NCBI RefSeq assembly: GCF_001425235.1
Contig: NZ_LMEA01000014.1
Coordinates: 56,795-120,794, forward strand
DNA length: 64,000 nucleotides
From: Devosia sp. Root413D1
GTDB taxonomy: Bacteria > Pseudomonadota > Alphaproteobacteria > Rhizobiales > Devosiaceae
Direction: 5' to 3'
The translations under genes were made by a program, and so were the position numbers. The notes beneath the pieces are model-generated. The model was given only the letters and a program-made list of their open reading frames with translations. It was not told the origin of the DNA and did not search any database. Within the stretch, counting starts at the first letter, position 1, and the number at the start of each line of letters is the position of its first letter. This document shows, piece by piece, positions 32,283 to 43,330 of the stretch.

Positions 32283-33963
32283 CGCCGCGCCCAACACCAA
32301 ACCGGTTCTCACGGTCAAGAACCTCGCCGTCGAGTTCCCGGTGCACAAATCGGTGGTGCATGCGGTGCGCGGCGTCAGCTTCACCCTGTCGCGCGGCGAA
32401 ACGCTGTGCCTCGTGGGCGAAAGCGGCTCGGGCAAGAGCGTCACCGCCCGCGCCATCCTGCAGCTCGTCGCCTCGCCTGGGCGGATCACGGCGGGGGAAA
32501 TCCTGCTCGATACTGGCAGCGGCGAGCTCGATATCGTCAAGCTCGGGGCGCTCGGGCGCGGCATTCGCGAAGTGCGCGGCCGGCGCATCGCGATGATCTT
32601 CCAGGAGCCGATGTCGAGTCTCTCGCCGGTGCACACCATCGGCCACCAGATCGTCGAGACCATCCTGCTGCACGAAAAGATCAGCAAGGAGGAAGCGCGG
32701 AAGCGGGCCGCCGCTCTGCTCGACCGGGTGCGCATTCCGAACCCCGAGGCGGCGCTCGATCGCTACTCCTTCGAGTTTTCCGGCGGCATGCGGCAGCGCG
32801 CCATGATCGCCATGGCGCTGTCGTGCAACCCGGAAATCCTGATCGCCGACGAGCCGACCACGGCGCTCGACGTCACCACCCAGGCCGAGATCCTGTCGCT
32901 GCTGCGCGAGCTGCAGCGCGATCGCGGCATGGCGGTGCTGTTCATCACCCATGACATGGGCGTGGTGGCGCAGATCGCCGACCGCGTCATGGTGATGTTC
33001 AAGGGCGAGATGGTCGAGCAGGCCGATGTGTTCGACCTGTTCGAGCGGCCGCAGCAGCCCTACACCAAGGCGCTGCTCGGCTCGGTGCTGAAGCTCGAAA
33101 CGCCGGCGCCGCGGCCGCCACGCCCGGCCGAGGAATCGCCGATCGCCGAGATCAGCGACCTGTCGCTGCATTTCCCGCTCAATGTCGGCATGCTGGGGAA
33201 ACCCGCCGCCTATCTCAAGGCGATCGACGGGGTCAGCCTCACCATCAACAAGGGCGAAACCGTCGGGGTGGTGGGCGAGAGCGGCTCGGGCAAGACCACG
33301 CTGGGCCGCACGCTCTTGCGCATCTACACGCCGACCGGCGGGCAGGTGAACTACTGGCGCGGCGACGGGGTGGAAGTCGATATTGCGCGGCTATCGAAGC
33401 GCGAGATGAAATCGCTCTACAGCGAAGTGCGCATGGTGTTCCAGGATCCGCATTCCTCGCTCAACCCGCGGATGACTGTCTACCAGATCATCTCGGAGCC
33501 GCTGCGCACCAACACGGCGATGAGCGAGCGCGAGATGCGCGATCGGGTGGCGGAGCTCTTGATGCGCGTCGGGCTGCCGGCCGATGGCGGCGAGCGCTAT
33601 CCGCATGCCTTTTCCGGCGGGCAACGGCAGCGCATCTCGATCGCCCGCGCCATTGCGCTCAGGCCGCGGCTGATCATCGCCGACGAGCCGACCTCGGCGC
33701 TCGACGTGTCGCTGCGCCACCAGGTGCTCGACCTGATGCGCGGGCTGCAGGACGAGTATGGTCTGTCCTACCTGTTCATCAGCCACGACATCTCGGTGAT
33801 CCGCTATTTCTGCGACCGCGTCGCGGTGATGAAGAACGGCAAGATCGTCGAGATCGGCGACGTGCAGCAGATTTGCGAGCGGCCCGAGCATCCCTATACT
33901 CAGACCCTGATCCGCGCCGTCCCCCGTCCCGATCCGCGCCTGCGGCTTTCGGCTCCTGCCTGA
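32272..33963 (+). CDS. ABC transporter fused ATP-binding protein (DppD-DppF type)
   Basis: A 563-residue protein with two complete nucleotide-binding domains. The first has Walker A '[11 protein letters not shown]', signature '[15 protein letters not shown]' and Walker B '[12 protein letters not shown]'; the second has '[11 protein letters not shown]', '[15 protein letters not shown]' and '[12 protein letters not shown]'. Each is followed by the family's C-terminal oligopeptide-transporter extension ('[13 protein letters not shown]', '[13 protein letters not shown]'). It serves the permeases at 30142-32282. It ends 8 bp before uronate dehydrogenase. Confidence 0.92.
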   Translation: MPSNAAPNTKPVLTVKNLAVEFPVHKSVVHAVRGVSFTLSRGETLCLVGESGSGKSVTARAILQLVASPGRITAGEILLDTGSGELDIVKLGALGRGIREVRGRRIAMIFQEPMSSLSPVHTIGHQIVETILLHEKISKEEARKRAAALLDRVRIPNPEAALDRYSFEFSGGMRQRAMIAMALSCNPEILIADEPTTALDVTTQAEILSLLRELQRDRGMAVLFITHDMGVVAQIADRVMVMFKGEMVEQADVFDLFERPQQPYTKALLGSVLKLETPAPRPPRPAEESPIAEISDLSLHFPLNVGMLGKPAAYLKAIDGVSLTINKGETVGVVGESGSGKTTLGRTLLRIYTPTGGQVNYWRGDGVEVDIARLSKREMKSLYSEVRMVFQDPHSSLNPRMTVYQIISEPLRTNTAMSEREMRDRVAELLMRVGLPADGGERYPHAFSGGQRQRISIARAIALRPRLIIADEPTSALDVSLRHQVLDLMRGLQDEYGLSYLFISHDISVIRYFCDRVAVMKNGKIVEIGDVQQICERPEHPYTQTLIRAVPRPDPRLRLSAPA

Positions 33964-33971
33964 GGTAGATC

Positions 33972-34751
33972 ATGCCGCAAATCCTGTTGACGGGCGCCGC
34001 CGGCAGGCTCGGCACCCACTTCCGGTCGAGATTTGCCGAAGCGGGGAGGGCGGTGCTGGCGACCGATATCACGGCGCCAGCCGACGGTGGGCCGGTGGTG
34101 CCGGCCGACCTTGCCGATCGCGCGGCGATCGACGAGTTGATGCGGCAGGACATCTCGGCCGTGGTGCACCTGGGCGGCATGGCGAACGAAAAGCCGTGGC
34201 AGGCGATCCTCGATGCCAATATCGCCGGCACCTACAATATCTTCGAAAGTGCCCGCAAAGCCGGGGTGAAGAGGGTGATCTACGCCTCGTCCTACCATGT
34301 GCTGGGCATGCACGAGGTCGCCGCTGCGCCGCTCGACCGGCATGCCGAAGTGCGGCCGGATTCGCTCTATGCGGTGAGCAAGCTGTTCGGCGAGAACCTC
34401 AGCCGGCTCTACCACGACAAGTTCGGCATCGGCTGCCTCAACATCAGGATCTGCGCCGCCAACAATCCGGGCTCGCAGCGCGACATCAAGATCTGGTGCG
34501 ACCGCGACGACCTGTGGCGCCTGGTGCTCGCCGGGCTCGACGCGCCGGAACTGGGCTACCGTACGGTGTTCGGCATCTCCGACAATGCCGGCGCCTGGTA
34601 CGTCAACGCGCCGGACCAGACGCTGGGCTGGACGCCGGAGCATGGCTCAGGCGAGCTGCCGGCGCCGGCGGGCGGCTGGCCGGCGCCGGACCCGGAGGTG
34701 GCGGTGCTGCAGGGCGGCGGCTTTGCGGTGCGGGGGCATTTTGAGGATTGA
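33972..34751 (+). CDS. udh: uronate dehydrogenase
   Basis: A 259-residue short-chain dehydrogenase/epimerase-fold enzyme. The NAD motif 'TGAAGRLGTHFR' opens the chain, 'VVHLGGMANEKPWQAIL' follows, and the catalytic Ser near 106 ('YASSYHVLG') and Tyr133-x3-Lys137 ('SLYAVSKLFGENL') are present. The length and the 'NIRICAANNPGSQRDIKIWC' block match Agrobacterium/Pseudomonas Udh. It oxidises D-galacturonate or D-glucuronate with NAD+ to the aldarolactone in the cytoplasm. It is the last gene of the importer operon, linking transport to the lactonase at 23985 and KdgD. A generic sugar-nucleotide epimerase is unlikely. Confidence 0.88.
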   Translation: MPQILLTGAAGRLGTHFRSRFAEAGRAVLATDITAPADGGPVVPADLADRAAIDELMRQDISAVVHLGGMANEKPWQAILDANIAGTYNIFESARKAGVKRVIYASSYHVLGMHEVAAAPLDRHAEVRPDSLYAVSKLFGENLSRLYHDKFGIGCLNIRICAANNPGSQRDIKIWCDRDDLWRLVLAGLDAPELGYRTVFGISDNAGAWYVNAPDQTLGWTPEHGSGELPAPAGGWPAPDPEVAVLQGGGFAVRGHFED

Positions 34752-34778
34752 GGTCTGAGCCGGACTTGCAGTCGTCGC

Positions 34779-34875
34779 TTCCCTCCCCCTTGAGGGGAGG
34801 GATTGAGGGAGGGGGTGGTGCGGTGATCACCGATGGACCCCCACCCCCAACCCCTCCCCTCAAGGGGGAGGGGAG
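34779..34875. repeat. extragenic CCCTCCCC/GGGGAGGG inverted repeat
   Basis: 'CCCCCTTGAGGGGAGGGA' and 'TCCCCTCAAGGGGGAGGGG' units, with GAGGGAGGGGGTGG against CCCCACCCCCAACC. Related to 2769-2873. It lies between convergent genes. Confidence 0.7.
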
Positions 34876-34893
34876 CAGATCGCGGCCGGCCGC

Positions 34894-36189
34894 CTAACCC
34901 CTAACCGGCCCACCCGCTTCCTTCACCATTTCCACCAGCCGCTTGAACACGTTGCCGCTCTGGCGGATGCCGTCGTGTTCGTATTCGTTGGTGACCCAGT
35001 GCTGCAGGTTCCCGACCGCCGCGGCGGTTTCGAGCGACAGGCCCGCATCGACATAGAGATCGTCGTAATAGACCACGGCGCTGACCGGCACCTGGTTGGT
35101 CGCGAGGCGCTTCAGGTCGTAGAGCTCGGAGTAGCTCCGGCGCGCCGCCAGGGTTTCGACGCCGGCGCGGAACGGACGAAGCGAACGGATTTCCTCGAAC
35201 ATCCAGGGGAACATCATCTCGCCGGTGAACAGCAGCGGGCGGGCGGCGGGGTCGAACTCGGGGTGATCGGCGCGGACCCGCTCGGCGGCCCAGTTGGTGG
35301 CGCCGGCGCCGTGGCCGTAAATGCTCTCCTGCAGCGCGGCAAACAGCGGGCCGCTGTCATAGCTGGTGAGGCTCATGACGCTGAACAGGAAATGGTCGGA
35401 GAGCCGATCCGGGGTGGAGAAGGCTTCGTCGATCAGCCAGTGGACGTTCTCGTGGCCGGGCGCCATGCCGAGATCAATGCCGATGGTCTGCAGCCGCTTG
35501 ACGGTGAGTTGGTCGCCATCGGGCAGGCGCACGTCGTTGCTGTCGATGAAATCGGCGATGGCGGCGACGCGGGCGACGTCATCGGGATAGCGCTTGTAGT
35601 AGAGCCGGCTCTTTGCCGCGGCGCGCGGATAGGTGCGGCGGTAGACCTCGTCGGCATTGGGCACGAGGCTCGCGAGGCCGCCGGCGACGTAGCAGGCGGC
35701 GAGCGCTTCGGGGTAGCGCGACAAATAGGTGAGGGTGAGGAAGCCGCCATAGCTCTGGCCGAGGGATTCCCAGCGCTTACCGGGGAACAGGGTTTTGCGG
35801 GCGTGCTCGAAATCGTCGACGATCGAGTCGGCGCGGAAATGGCTGAGGTAGTCGGCGGCGGCGTCCCCAGTGGCAAAGCCCGCCATGGTAGCGGCTTCGA
35901 TGCGGGTGGAGCGGCCGGTGCCGCGCTGGTCGGGGAGGATCACCCGATGCGTCTTCAGCGCCTCGGCCAGCCAGGACGGGCTGCCCTTGGTCGGCCGCGG
36001 CGACTTGCCGCCCGGGCCACCCTGCAGGAACACCAATAGCGGCAGGTCTTCATGGCGTTTGGTCGGGTCGACCACCTCGCGCAGGAACAGCTCGATGGTT
36101 TGGCCCTCAGGTTTGCTCCAGTCGAGCGGCACCGGTAGCAGGTGGTCGCGGATCAGCATGCCGGGGATGGTGTATTCGGCGACGGGCAT
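34894..36189 (-). CDS. alpha/beta-hydrolase, S33 family prolyl aminopeptidase-like
   Basis: A 431-residue protein. The oxyanion motif GGPG (57-60), 'LPDQRGTGRST' and nucleophile Ser146 in 'GQSYGG' are the S33 (proline iminopeptidase / tricorn-interacting F1) hallmarks; a C-terminal His in 'NEYEHDG' could complete the triad. The ATG at 36189 is preferred since AAGGAG lies 7 bp upstream. There is no signal peptide, so it is cytoplasmic. It releases N-terminal residues, typically proline, from short peptides. It is the last gene of the peptide importer operon. An esterase role cannot be excluded from sequence alone. Confidence 0.85.
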   Translation of the reverse strand: MPVAEYTIPGMLIRDHLLPVPLDWSKPEGQTIELFLREVVDPTKRHEDLPLLVFLQGGPGGKSPRPTKGSPSWLAEALKTHRVILPDQRGTGRSTRIEAATMAGFATGDAAADYLSHFRADSIVDDFEHARKTLFPGKRWESLGQSYGGFLTLTYLSRYPEALAACYVAGGLASLVPNADEVYRRTYPRAAAKSRLYYKRYPDDVARVAAIADFIDSNDVRLPDGDQLTVKRLQTIGIDLGMAPGHENVHWLIDEAFSTPDRLSDHFLFSVMSLTSYDSGPLFAALQESIYGHGAGATNWAAERVRADHPEFDPAARPLLFTGEMMFPWMFEEIRSLRPFRAGVETLAARRSYSELYDLKRLATNQVPVSAVVYYDDLYVDAGLSLETAAAVGNLQHWVTNEYEHDGIRQSGNVFKRLVEMVKEAGGPVRG

Positions 36190-36230
36190 TTTTGTCTCCT
36201 TGGGAACTCGTGGCCGGACCAAACCACCGG

Positions 36231-36371
36231 CCGTCATCCCGGCGAGGGCCGGGACCCAGTGCTCGGACGGTTGGCAGACACGACCCCATCCGGTCCGTCA
36301 CAGCAAGGTCCGAGGGATCGCGCTTGGGGATGAGCCTGAGCACTGGGTCCCGACTTTCGTCGGGATGACGG
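36231..36371. repeat. palindromic element, diverged family A
   Basis: Outer arms CCGTCATCCCGGCGAGG-type and CGTCGGGATGACGG-type, related to the 80-bp family A but with a longer centre holding further stems. It separates the S33 gene from the permease gene of the same operon. Confidence 0.65.
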
Positions 36372-36421
36372 CCGGTGGGTGGTTGCATGCATCGAGGAAG
36401 CGTTTCCAGATCTGAAGAACA

Positions 36422-37375
36422 TCACCGCACACGCGGATCCAGCAGCACATAGGCGATGTCGACGATGATGTTGGCAACGACGATGAACAGGCCGCCGAGC
36501 AGCACCACGCCGATGATGATCGGCCGGTCCTGGTTGGCCACCGCCTGCACCGCGAGGGCGCCGACGCCTTGCAGGCCATAGACCTGTTCGATGACGATGG
36601 CGCCGCCGAGCAGCAGTGCGATATCGGCGCCGAGCTGGGTGGCGAGCGGGGTGAGGGTGGCGCGCATGCCGTGCTTCCAGACGACCTTGCGCTCCGAGAG
36701 GCCCTTGGCGCGGGCGGTGCGGATGTAATCCTCGCCCATCACTTCGAGCATCTGGCCGCGGGTGAGCCGCGCATAGACCGCGGCGGTGGTGAGCGCCAGC
36801 GTGGTCCAGGGCAGGACCAGGTGCCAGGCCCAGATCGCCGGGTTGGGCAGGAACGGCTTGAAGCCGCCGGCCGGGAACAGCATGAAGCCCGATTGCCGGG
36901 GCAGGAAATAGAACAGGTAAAGCGACATCATGCCGAGCACGAAAGTCGGGAAGCTGAGGCCGATGAGGATGAAGCCCTGTCCCAAGCGATCGCGCACTCC
37001 GCCGGGATGGCGGGCCGACATGATGCCGATGGGGATGCCGACGGCGAGCCAGACCAGGACGCCGCCGACCACCAGCGACAAGGTGGCGGGCAGCCGGTTG
37101 AAGATCAGCTTCGCGACGGGCTGCTGGTTGCGGTAGGAAAAGCCGAGATCGCCGGTCACCGCCTTGCCGAGAAAGCTCAGATATTGCTCGTGGATCGGCC
37201 GATCGAGGCCGAGATTGGTGCGGATCTGGATCAGCTGCGTTTCGGTCGCCTTGTCGCCCGCCACCATGCGGGCCGGATCGCCCGGGGCGACGAAGAACAG
37301 GAAGAACACGAACATGCTGAGGGTGAGCAGGATCAGCGCGCCGAACGCGACTCGGCCAAAGAGATAGCGGATCAT
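36422..37375 (-). CDS. ABC transporter permease (DppB type)
   Basis: A 317-residue membrane protein with 'YLFGRVAFGALILLTLSMF' as first helix, 'NLGLDRPIHEQYLSFLGKAV' in the periplasmic loop, 'LGFSYRNQQPV', and the coupling motif 'YIRTARAKGLSERKVVWKHG'. All are typical of dipeptide/oligopeptide importers. The ATG at 37375 overlaps the stop of the second permease by 4 bp. It forms the inner-membrane channel of the peptide importer. Confidence 0.9.
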   Translation of the reverse strand: MIRYLFGRVAFGALILLTLSMFVFFLFFVAPGDPARMVAGDKATETQLIQIRTNLGLDRPIHEQYLSFLGKAVTGDLGFSYRNQQPVAKLIFNRLPATLSLVVGGVLVWLAVGIPIGIMSARHPGGVRDRLGQGFILIGLSFPTFVLGMMSLYLFYFLPRQSGFMLFPAGGFKPFLPNPAIWAWHLVLPWTTLALTTAAVYARLTRGQMLEVMGEDYIRTARAKGLSERKVVWKHGMRATLTPLATQLGADIALLLGGAIVIEQVYGLQGVGALAVQAVANQDRPIIIGVVLLGGLFIVVANIIVDIAYVLLDPRVR

Positions 37376-38291
37376 CTGGCTTTCCTCCGCACTGGCCGGC
37401 CACGCGGATCGAGCGCGTCGCGCAGCCCATCGCCGAGGATGTTGAAGGCAAGCGTGGTGAACAGCAGCGCGAGGCCGGGGATCAGCACCAGCCAGGAGGC
37501 GACGAGATAGAGCGAGTTGCCGGCGGCATCGGCCAGCATGCCGCCCCAGCTCGGGGCCGGCGGCACGATGCCCATGCCGAGAAAGCTCAGCGTCGCCTCG
37601 AAGACGATGGAGCCCGGGATCATCATGGTGGTGTAGACGATGATCGGCACGCTCAGGTTGGGCAGGATGTCGATGAACATGATCGACAGCGGCCCGGCGC
37701 CGAGCGAGCGGCTGGCCTCGACGAATTCCTGCCGGCGCAGCGACATCACCTGACCACGGATGACGCGGCCCATGGTGGTCCAGCTGAAGAAAACGATGAC
37801 GCCGATACTGAGCGACAGGCTGGGGCCGAACACCGAGACCAGCGCCAGGGCGCAGAGCAGGAACGGCACGCTCATGACCAGGTCCATGGCGCGGCTGAGG
37901 ACGGTATCGACCCAGCCGCCGAAATAGCCGGCGACCATGCCGACGGTGATGCCGATCAACGCCGCGACCACGGCAGCGAGGACGCCGACGGTGAGCGAGA
38001 CCTGCGCGCCATAGGCGAGGCGGACGAGGACATCGCGGCCCAGATGATCGGTGCCGAACAGGAACTCGGCATTCGGCGCCACCGGCAGGCCCATCTCGGA
38101 GAGGCCGGTATCGCGATATTGCTCGATGGCGGAGTGGCCGGTGAGCGCCGAAATCCATGGCGCCGAGAGGGCAAAGATCACAACCAGCACGATGAAGACC
38201 AGCGCGGCGACGATGGCTGGGTCGCGCCCGAGCCGGCGCAGCGTCAGCGCCAGCGAACCACGCTGCACGACGGGAATGGCAGCTCCGGCGC

Positions 38292-38295
<4 letters not shown>
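37372..38295 (-). CDS. ABC transporter permease (DppC type)
   Basis: A 307-residue membrane protein of the OppC/DppC class: 'DPAIVAALVFIVLVVIFALSAPW' as first helix, 'GTDHLGRDVLVRLAYGAQVSL' (the N-terminal family block), coupling motif 'FVEASRSLGAGPLSIMF' and C-terminal 'LNILGDGLRDALDPR'. It is coupled by 4-bp overlaps to the ATPase upstream and the other permease downstream. Unlike the OppC-like protein at 31125 it has no large insert. Confidence 0.9.
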
Positions 38296-40136
<1,841 letters not shown>

Positions 40137-40240
40137 GCAACCACTCCAGACTGGGCACCGGCGCCTCGCAAGCGCTGGTGCGGTATTCGATTGAGCTGAA
40201 CCGGCTGCACGGCTGACTCGGCCCTTGACCTGCCCACCAG

Positions 40241-40320
40241 TGTCATCCCTGTGAAAGCAGGGACCCATTTCCCCGCTCGCGCGGGCTGCGAGTTGGATCC
40301 CAGCTTTCGCTGGGATGACA
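40241..40320. repeat. 80-bp palindromic element, family A
   Basis: 27-bp arms (40241-40267, 40294-40320) around a 26-bp centre with GCGCGGGC, the same layout as 2588-2667. The right arm is nearly identical to the other copies; the left arm has several changes. It lies inside the peptide-importer operon between the binding-protein and ATPase genes. The rest of the gap 40137-40449 shows no gene. Confidence 0.8.
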
Positions 40321-40449
40321 GCCGGTGGTGGGGTGATCACGGTGGGTCCACTCGACCACGAGCCCCAGAAATACGCTTGTGATCGCCGAAACCGTACTTC
40401 CCCTCACCGCGAGGAGAGGGGAAGTACGGGCGTTCGAACCAGCCCCAGC

Positions 40450-42207
40450 CTATTGCTGCAGCCAGACGTTGGTCCAGTCGCCCTGGACGCCGATCGAGTA
40501 AGGCTGGAAGTTCTGCACAGCCGCGCCGTGGTAGAGCACGATCAGGTTGGCGATCAGCGGCACCACCGGCGCATCGGCCATCACCAGCTCGTCGACCTGG
40601 GCCCAGAGTGCGCCGACTTCTTCGGGCGTCGTGGCGTTGATCGCCTGCTGGGCCAGTTCGTTGGCCTTGTCGTTGTTGTAGTCGGTGTAGTTGTAGGTCT
40701 GGTGCGTGCCGTCATAGCTGAACTGCGGCTGGAACACCGAGCGCGCCGAGCCGCCGGCCCAATCCGGAGTCCAGCCGACCGGCGCGATATCCCAGGTGCC
40801 TTCCTGGGTGTTCACCGGGTTGGTCATGAACTTCGAGTAGTAGTCAGCCGGAGCCACCGGGGTCAGCTCGAGGGTGATGCCGGCCTTGGCCATCGAGGCC
40901 TGGATGGTCTGCGCCACCGCCGGCTCGTTGCCCTTGTTGCGGAACGGCATTTTCAAGGTGATGCCATTGGGGAAGCCGGCTTCGGCAAGCAGCGCCTTGG
41001 CCTTTTCCGGGTCACCCTTGGCCTCAGGCGAGGGGTAGAGGTCGAACTCGTGGTAGCCGAGCACGCCGAGGCCGAAAATGCCGTTGACGGGCTTGGCGAT
41101 CGACGGCCCGCCCATCTGCTGGACGATGGCGGCCTTGTCGACGGCGTAGTTCAGCGCCTGGCGTACCTTCAGATCCTTGAGCGCGCCGTTATTGTTGCCC
41201 GAAACGGTGTTGATGAAGATGAAGTTGGTGTTGCCCGACGACACCGTCATCAGCTTCTCGTCGCCCTGGGCGGTCAGCATCTGCAGGATCGCCGGCGGGA
41301 TGGTGACGTCATAGGTCATGTCGCCGTCGCCCGATTGCAGCTGCTGCATGATGGCGTCGACGGTGAGGCCGAAGGTGATGTCGATCTGGTCGACATAGGC
41401 CTTGCGCAGCGGATCGCTCTCGGCGGTCCAGGCCGGGTTGCGCACCAGCTGCAGCGAGGAATCCGGAGTGTAGGCGCCGGGAGTGTAGGGGCCGCTGGCG
41501 ATGAAGTTGCTGCGGTAATCCGGACCATCCGGCAGGTAGTCGAGCACTTCGATCGGCGCCGGGGCAGAGGTCGCGAGCGACAGCATGTAGATGAAGTCGC
41601 CGGCGCGCTGCGTCAGCTTGATCACCACGGTCTCATCATCAGGCGTCTCGATGCCGGTGATGTCGTTGCCCTCGATATAGGTCTTCATCGCCTCGACGGT
41701 CGGCTCGACCTTACTGAAGCCATCGCAGAACTCGGCCATGCCGGCGACGAGGCTCGAATAATAGGTCAGCGCCGCCGAGCCCAAAGCCGGGTTGCACATG
41801 CGCTTGAAGCCGCGCTCGAGGTCGGCCGAGGTGATCTGGCGGGCGCCCGAGGGGGCGTTCCACTGCGCGCCCTGACGGATCTTGAAGGTGTAGGTGAGCC
41901 CGTCATCGGTCGGCTGCGGGACTTCGGTCGCGAGATCGCCCTTGGGGGTGATGCGCACCGTCTCGTCGGTGGAGGCTTCGTAGGAGATCAGCTGGCGCGA
42001 TACGGCGCGCAGGAAATTGTTGGTGGTGACCAGAGCCGCGGAAGTCGGGTCGAAATGGTCGAGATCCTCGGTGCCGAGGATGCGCAGGGTGCCGCCGGGC
42101 TGGGCGTCCTGCGCGAAGCTGGGCAGGGCCGACAGGGCCGTTGCGACGAGGCCGGCGAGCGCCAGCCGGGGCAGCAGTTTGAGGCGTTTCGGGGTGGTAT
42201 GCGCCAT
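40450..42207 (-). CDS. ABC transporter substrate-binding protein, family 5 (peptide type)
   Basis: A 585-residue exported protein. The ATG at 42207 follows AGGAGGGAACCC and begins a Sec signal ('KRLKLLPRLALAGLVATAL...SFA|QDAQPGG'). The mature protein has SBP_bac_5 marks: 'GGTLRILGTEDLDHFDP', 'YTFKIRQGAQWNAPSGARQ', 'VRQALNYAVDKAAIV'. It captures peptides in the periplasm. It heads the leftward importer operon and is divergent from the DHDPS-family and Xaa-Pro aminopeptidase genes. Proline- or hydroxyproline-containing peptides are the inferred ligand, from the neighbouring enzymes. Confidence 0.9.
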   Translation of the reverse strand: MAHTTPKRLKLLPRLALAGLVATALSALPSFAQDAQPGGTLRILGTEDLDHFDPTSAALVTTNNFLRAVSRQLISYEASTDETVRITPKGDLATEVPQPTDDGLTYTFKIRQGAQWNAPSGARQITSADLERGFKRMCNPALGSAALTYYSSLVAGMAEFCDGFSKVEPTVEAMKTYIEGNDITGIETPDDETVVIKLTQRAGDFIYMLSLATSAPAPIEVLDYLPDGPDYRSNFIASGPYTPGAYTPDSSLQLVRNPAWTAESDPLRKAYVDQIDITFGLTVDAIMQQLQSGDGDMTYDVTIPPAILQMLTAQGDEKLMTVSSGNTNFIFINTVSGNNNGALKDLKVRQALNYAVDKAAIVQQMGGPSIAKPVNGIFGLGVLGYHEFDLYPSPEAKGDPEKAKALLAEAGFPNGITLKMPFRNKGNEPAVAQTIQASMAKAGITLELTPVAPADYYSKFMTNPVNTQEGTWDIAPVGWTPDWAGGSARSVFQPQFSYDGTHQTYNYTDYNNDKANELAQQAINATTPEEVGALWAQVDELVMADAPVVPLIANLIVLYHGAAVQNFQPYSIGVQGDWTNVWLQQ

Positions 42208-42266
42208 GGGTTCCCTCCTGATGTGGGCGAGCGGCCGCAATGCGCAGCCTCTCCCGTGCTGGGGAT

Positions 42267-42309
42267 AGTCGACAGCCTGTACGCAGCTTGTCAATAGTAA
42301 TGTCGACAA
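42267..42309. promoter_or_regulatory. candidate operator with GTCGACA repeats
   Basis: AGTCGACA (42267-42274), TTGTC-N12-GACAA (42288-42309) containing the palindrome TGTCGACA (42301-42308), and a nearby GCCGACAG lie in the divergent gap between the peptide importer and enzyme operons. The GntR protein at 47325 is the likely binder; this is inferred. Confidence 0.4.
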
Positions 42310-42413
42310 CTTGCCGACAGTTGCTTTTCATCCTATGAGAGCTACAAGGCCGGACGCCGTAACGCGTCCTGAACGACGAGTGCGGCCGTTGCCCGCGAGA
42401 CAAGGACCAGACG

Positions 42414-43328
42414 ATGCAGAAGAGCGATTTCCGCGGCGTATTCCCGGCGATCACCACCAAGATGACTAGTGATCAGGAGGTCGACCTCGCTGCCGTCCGG
42501 GCGGATGTTGCCTACCAGATCGAGTCCGGCGTCGACGGCGTCATCGTCTGCGGTTCGCTCGGTGAAGCCAGTAGCCTGACGCGCGAGGAAAAGCTCGCCA
42601 TCGCCAAGGCGGCAATCGCCGAGGCTGCCGGCCGGAAGCCCATCCTCCTCACCATTGCCGAAGACTCCACCCGGGCCGGCGCGGCGCTGGCGGCGGAGGC
42701 CGAGGCGATCGGTATCGAGGGGCTGATGGTGCTGCCGGCGATGCGCTATCTCGCCGACGATCGCGAAGTGGTGGCGCATTACCGCTCCATCGCCGCCGCC
42801 TCCGGCCTGCCGATCATCATCTACAACAACCCGATCGCCTATGGCATCAACGTCACCGAGGCGATGCTGAAGGAAATGGCGGACGAGCCGAAATTCGTCG
42901 CCATCAAGGAATCGACCGGCGATACCCGCCGCATCAACGAGACGCTGCGGGCGCTCGGTGATCGCTATCAGCTGCTGACCGGGGTCGACGACCTGGCGCT
43001 CGAAAGCCTGATCCTCGGCTGTTCTGGCTGGATCGCCGGGCTGGTGGTGGCTTTCCCGCGCGAGACGGTGGCCATCTACAAGCTGGCGGCAGAGGGGCGG
43101 ATCCCCGAGGCGATGGAGATCTATCGCTGGTTCCTGCCGCTGCTCAGCATGGATATCGGGCCGAAATTCGTCCAGAACATCAAGCTGGTCGAGGCCATTG
43201 TCCGCGGCACCTCGCCGGTGACCCGGGCGCCGCGGCTGCCGCTGGTCGGTGCTGAGGAAGCACGAGTGCGCGCCATCACCGAGGCCGGGCTGAAGAGCCG
43301 GCCGGATCTCTCCAAGTACGGCTTCTGA
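42414..43328 (+). CDS. DHDPS/NAL family lyase or deaminase, possible hydroxyproline-pathway 1-pyrroline-4-hydroxy-2-carboxylate deaminase
   Basis: A 304-residue DapA-fold enzyme. Schiff-base Lys165 ('FVAIKESTGDTRRIN') and Tyr137 ('IIIYNNPIAYG') are present, along with 'VCGSLGEASSLTREEK'. It is not a true DapA: the family branch with 'GDTRRI' and the C-terminal 'RGTSPVTRAPRLPL' is the one I associate with hydroxyproline loci of rhizobia (HypD-like deaminases yielding 2-oxoglutarate semialdehyde), but I cannot confirm that from motifs alone. It is followed after 2 bp by Xaa-Pro aminopeptidase, which supports a proline/hydroxyproline role. Other 2-keto-acid aldolase functions remain possible. 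Confidence 0.7.
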   Translation: MQKSDFRGVFPAITTKMTSDQEVDLAAVRADVAYQIESGVDGVIVCGSLGEASSLTREEKLAIAKAAIAEAAGRKPILLTIAEDSTRAGAALAAEAEAIGIEGLMVLPAMRYLADDREVVAHYRSIAAASGLPIIIYNNPIAYGINVTEAMLKEMADEPKFVAIKESTGDTRRINETLRALGDRYQLLTGVDDLALESLILGCSGWIAGLVVAFPRETVAIYKLAAEGRIPEAMEIYRWFLPLLSMDIGPKFVQNIKLVEAIVRGTSPVTRAPRLPLVGAEEARVRAITEAGLKSRPDLSKYGF

Positions 43329-43330
43329 CG

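Noticed and set aside
42414-43328. Housekeeping dihydrodipicolinate synthase (DapA)
   Set aside because: The gene sits in a peptide catabolic operon with its own regulator, and its 'GDTRRI' and C-terminal motifs differ from those of DapA.
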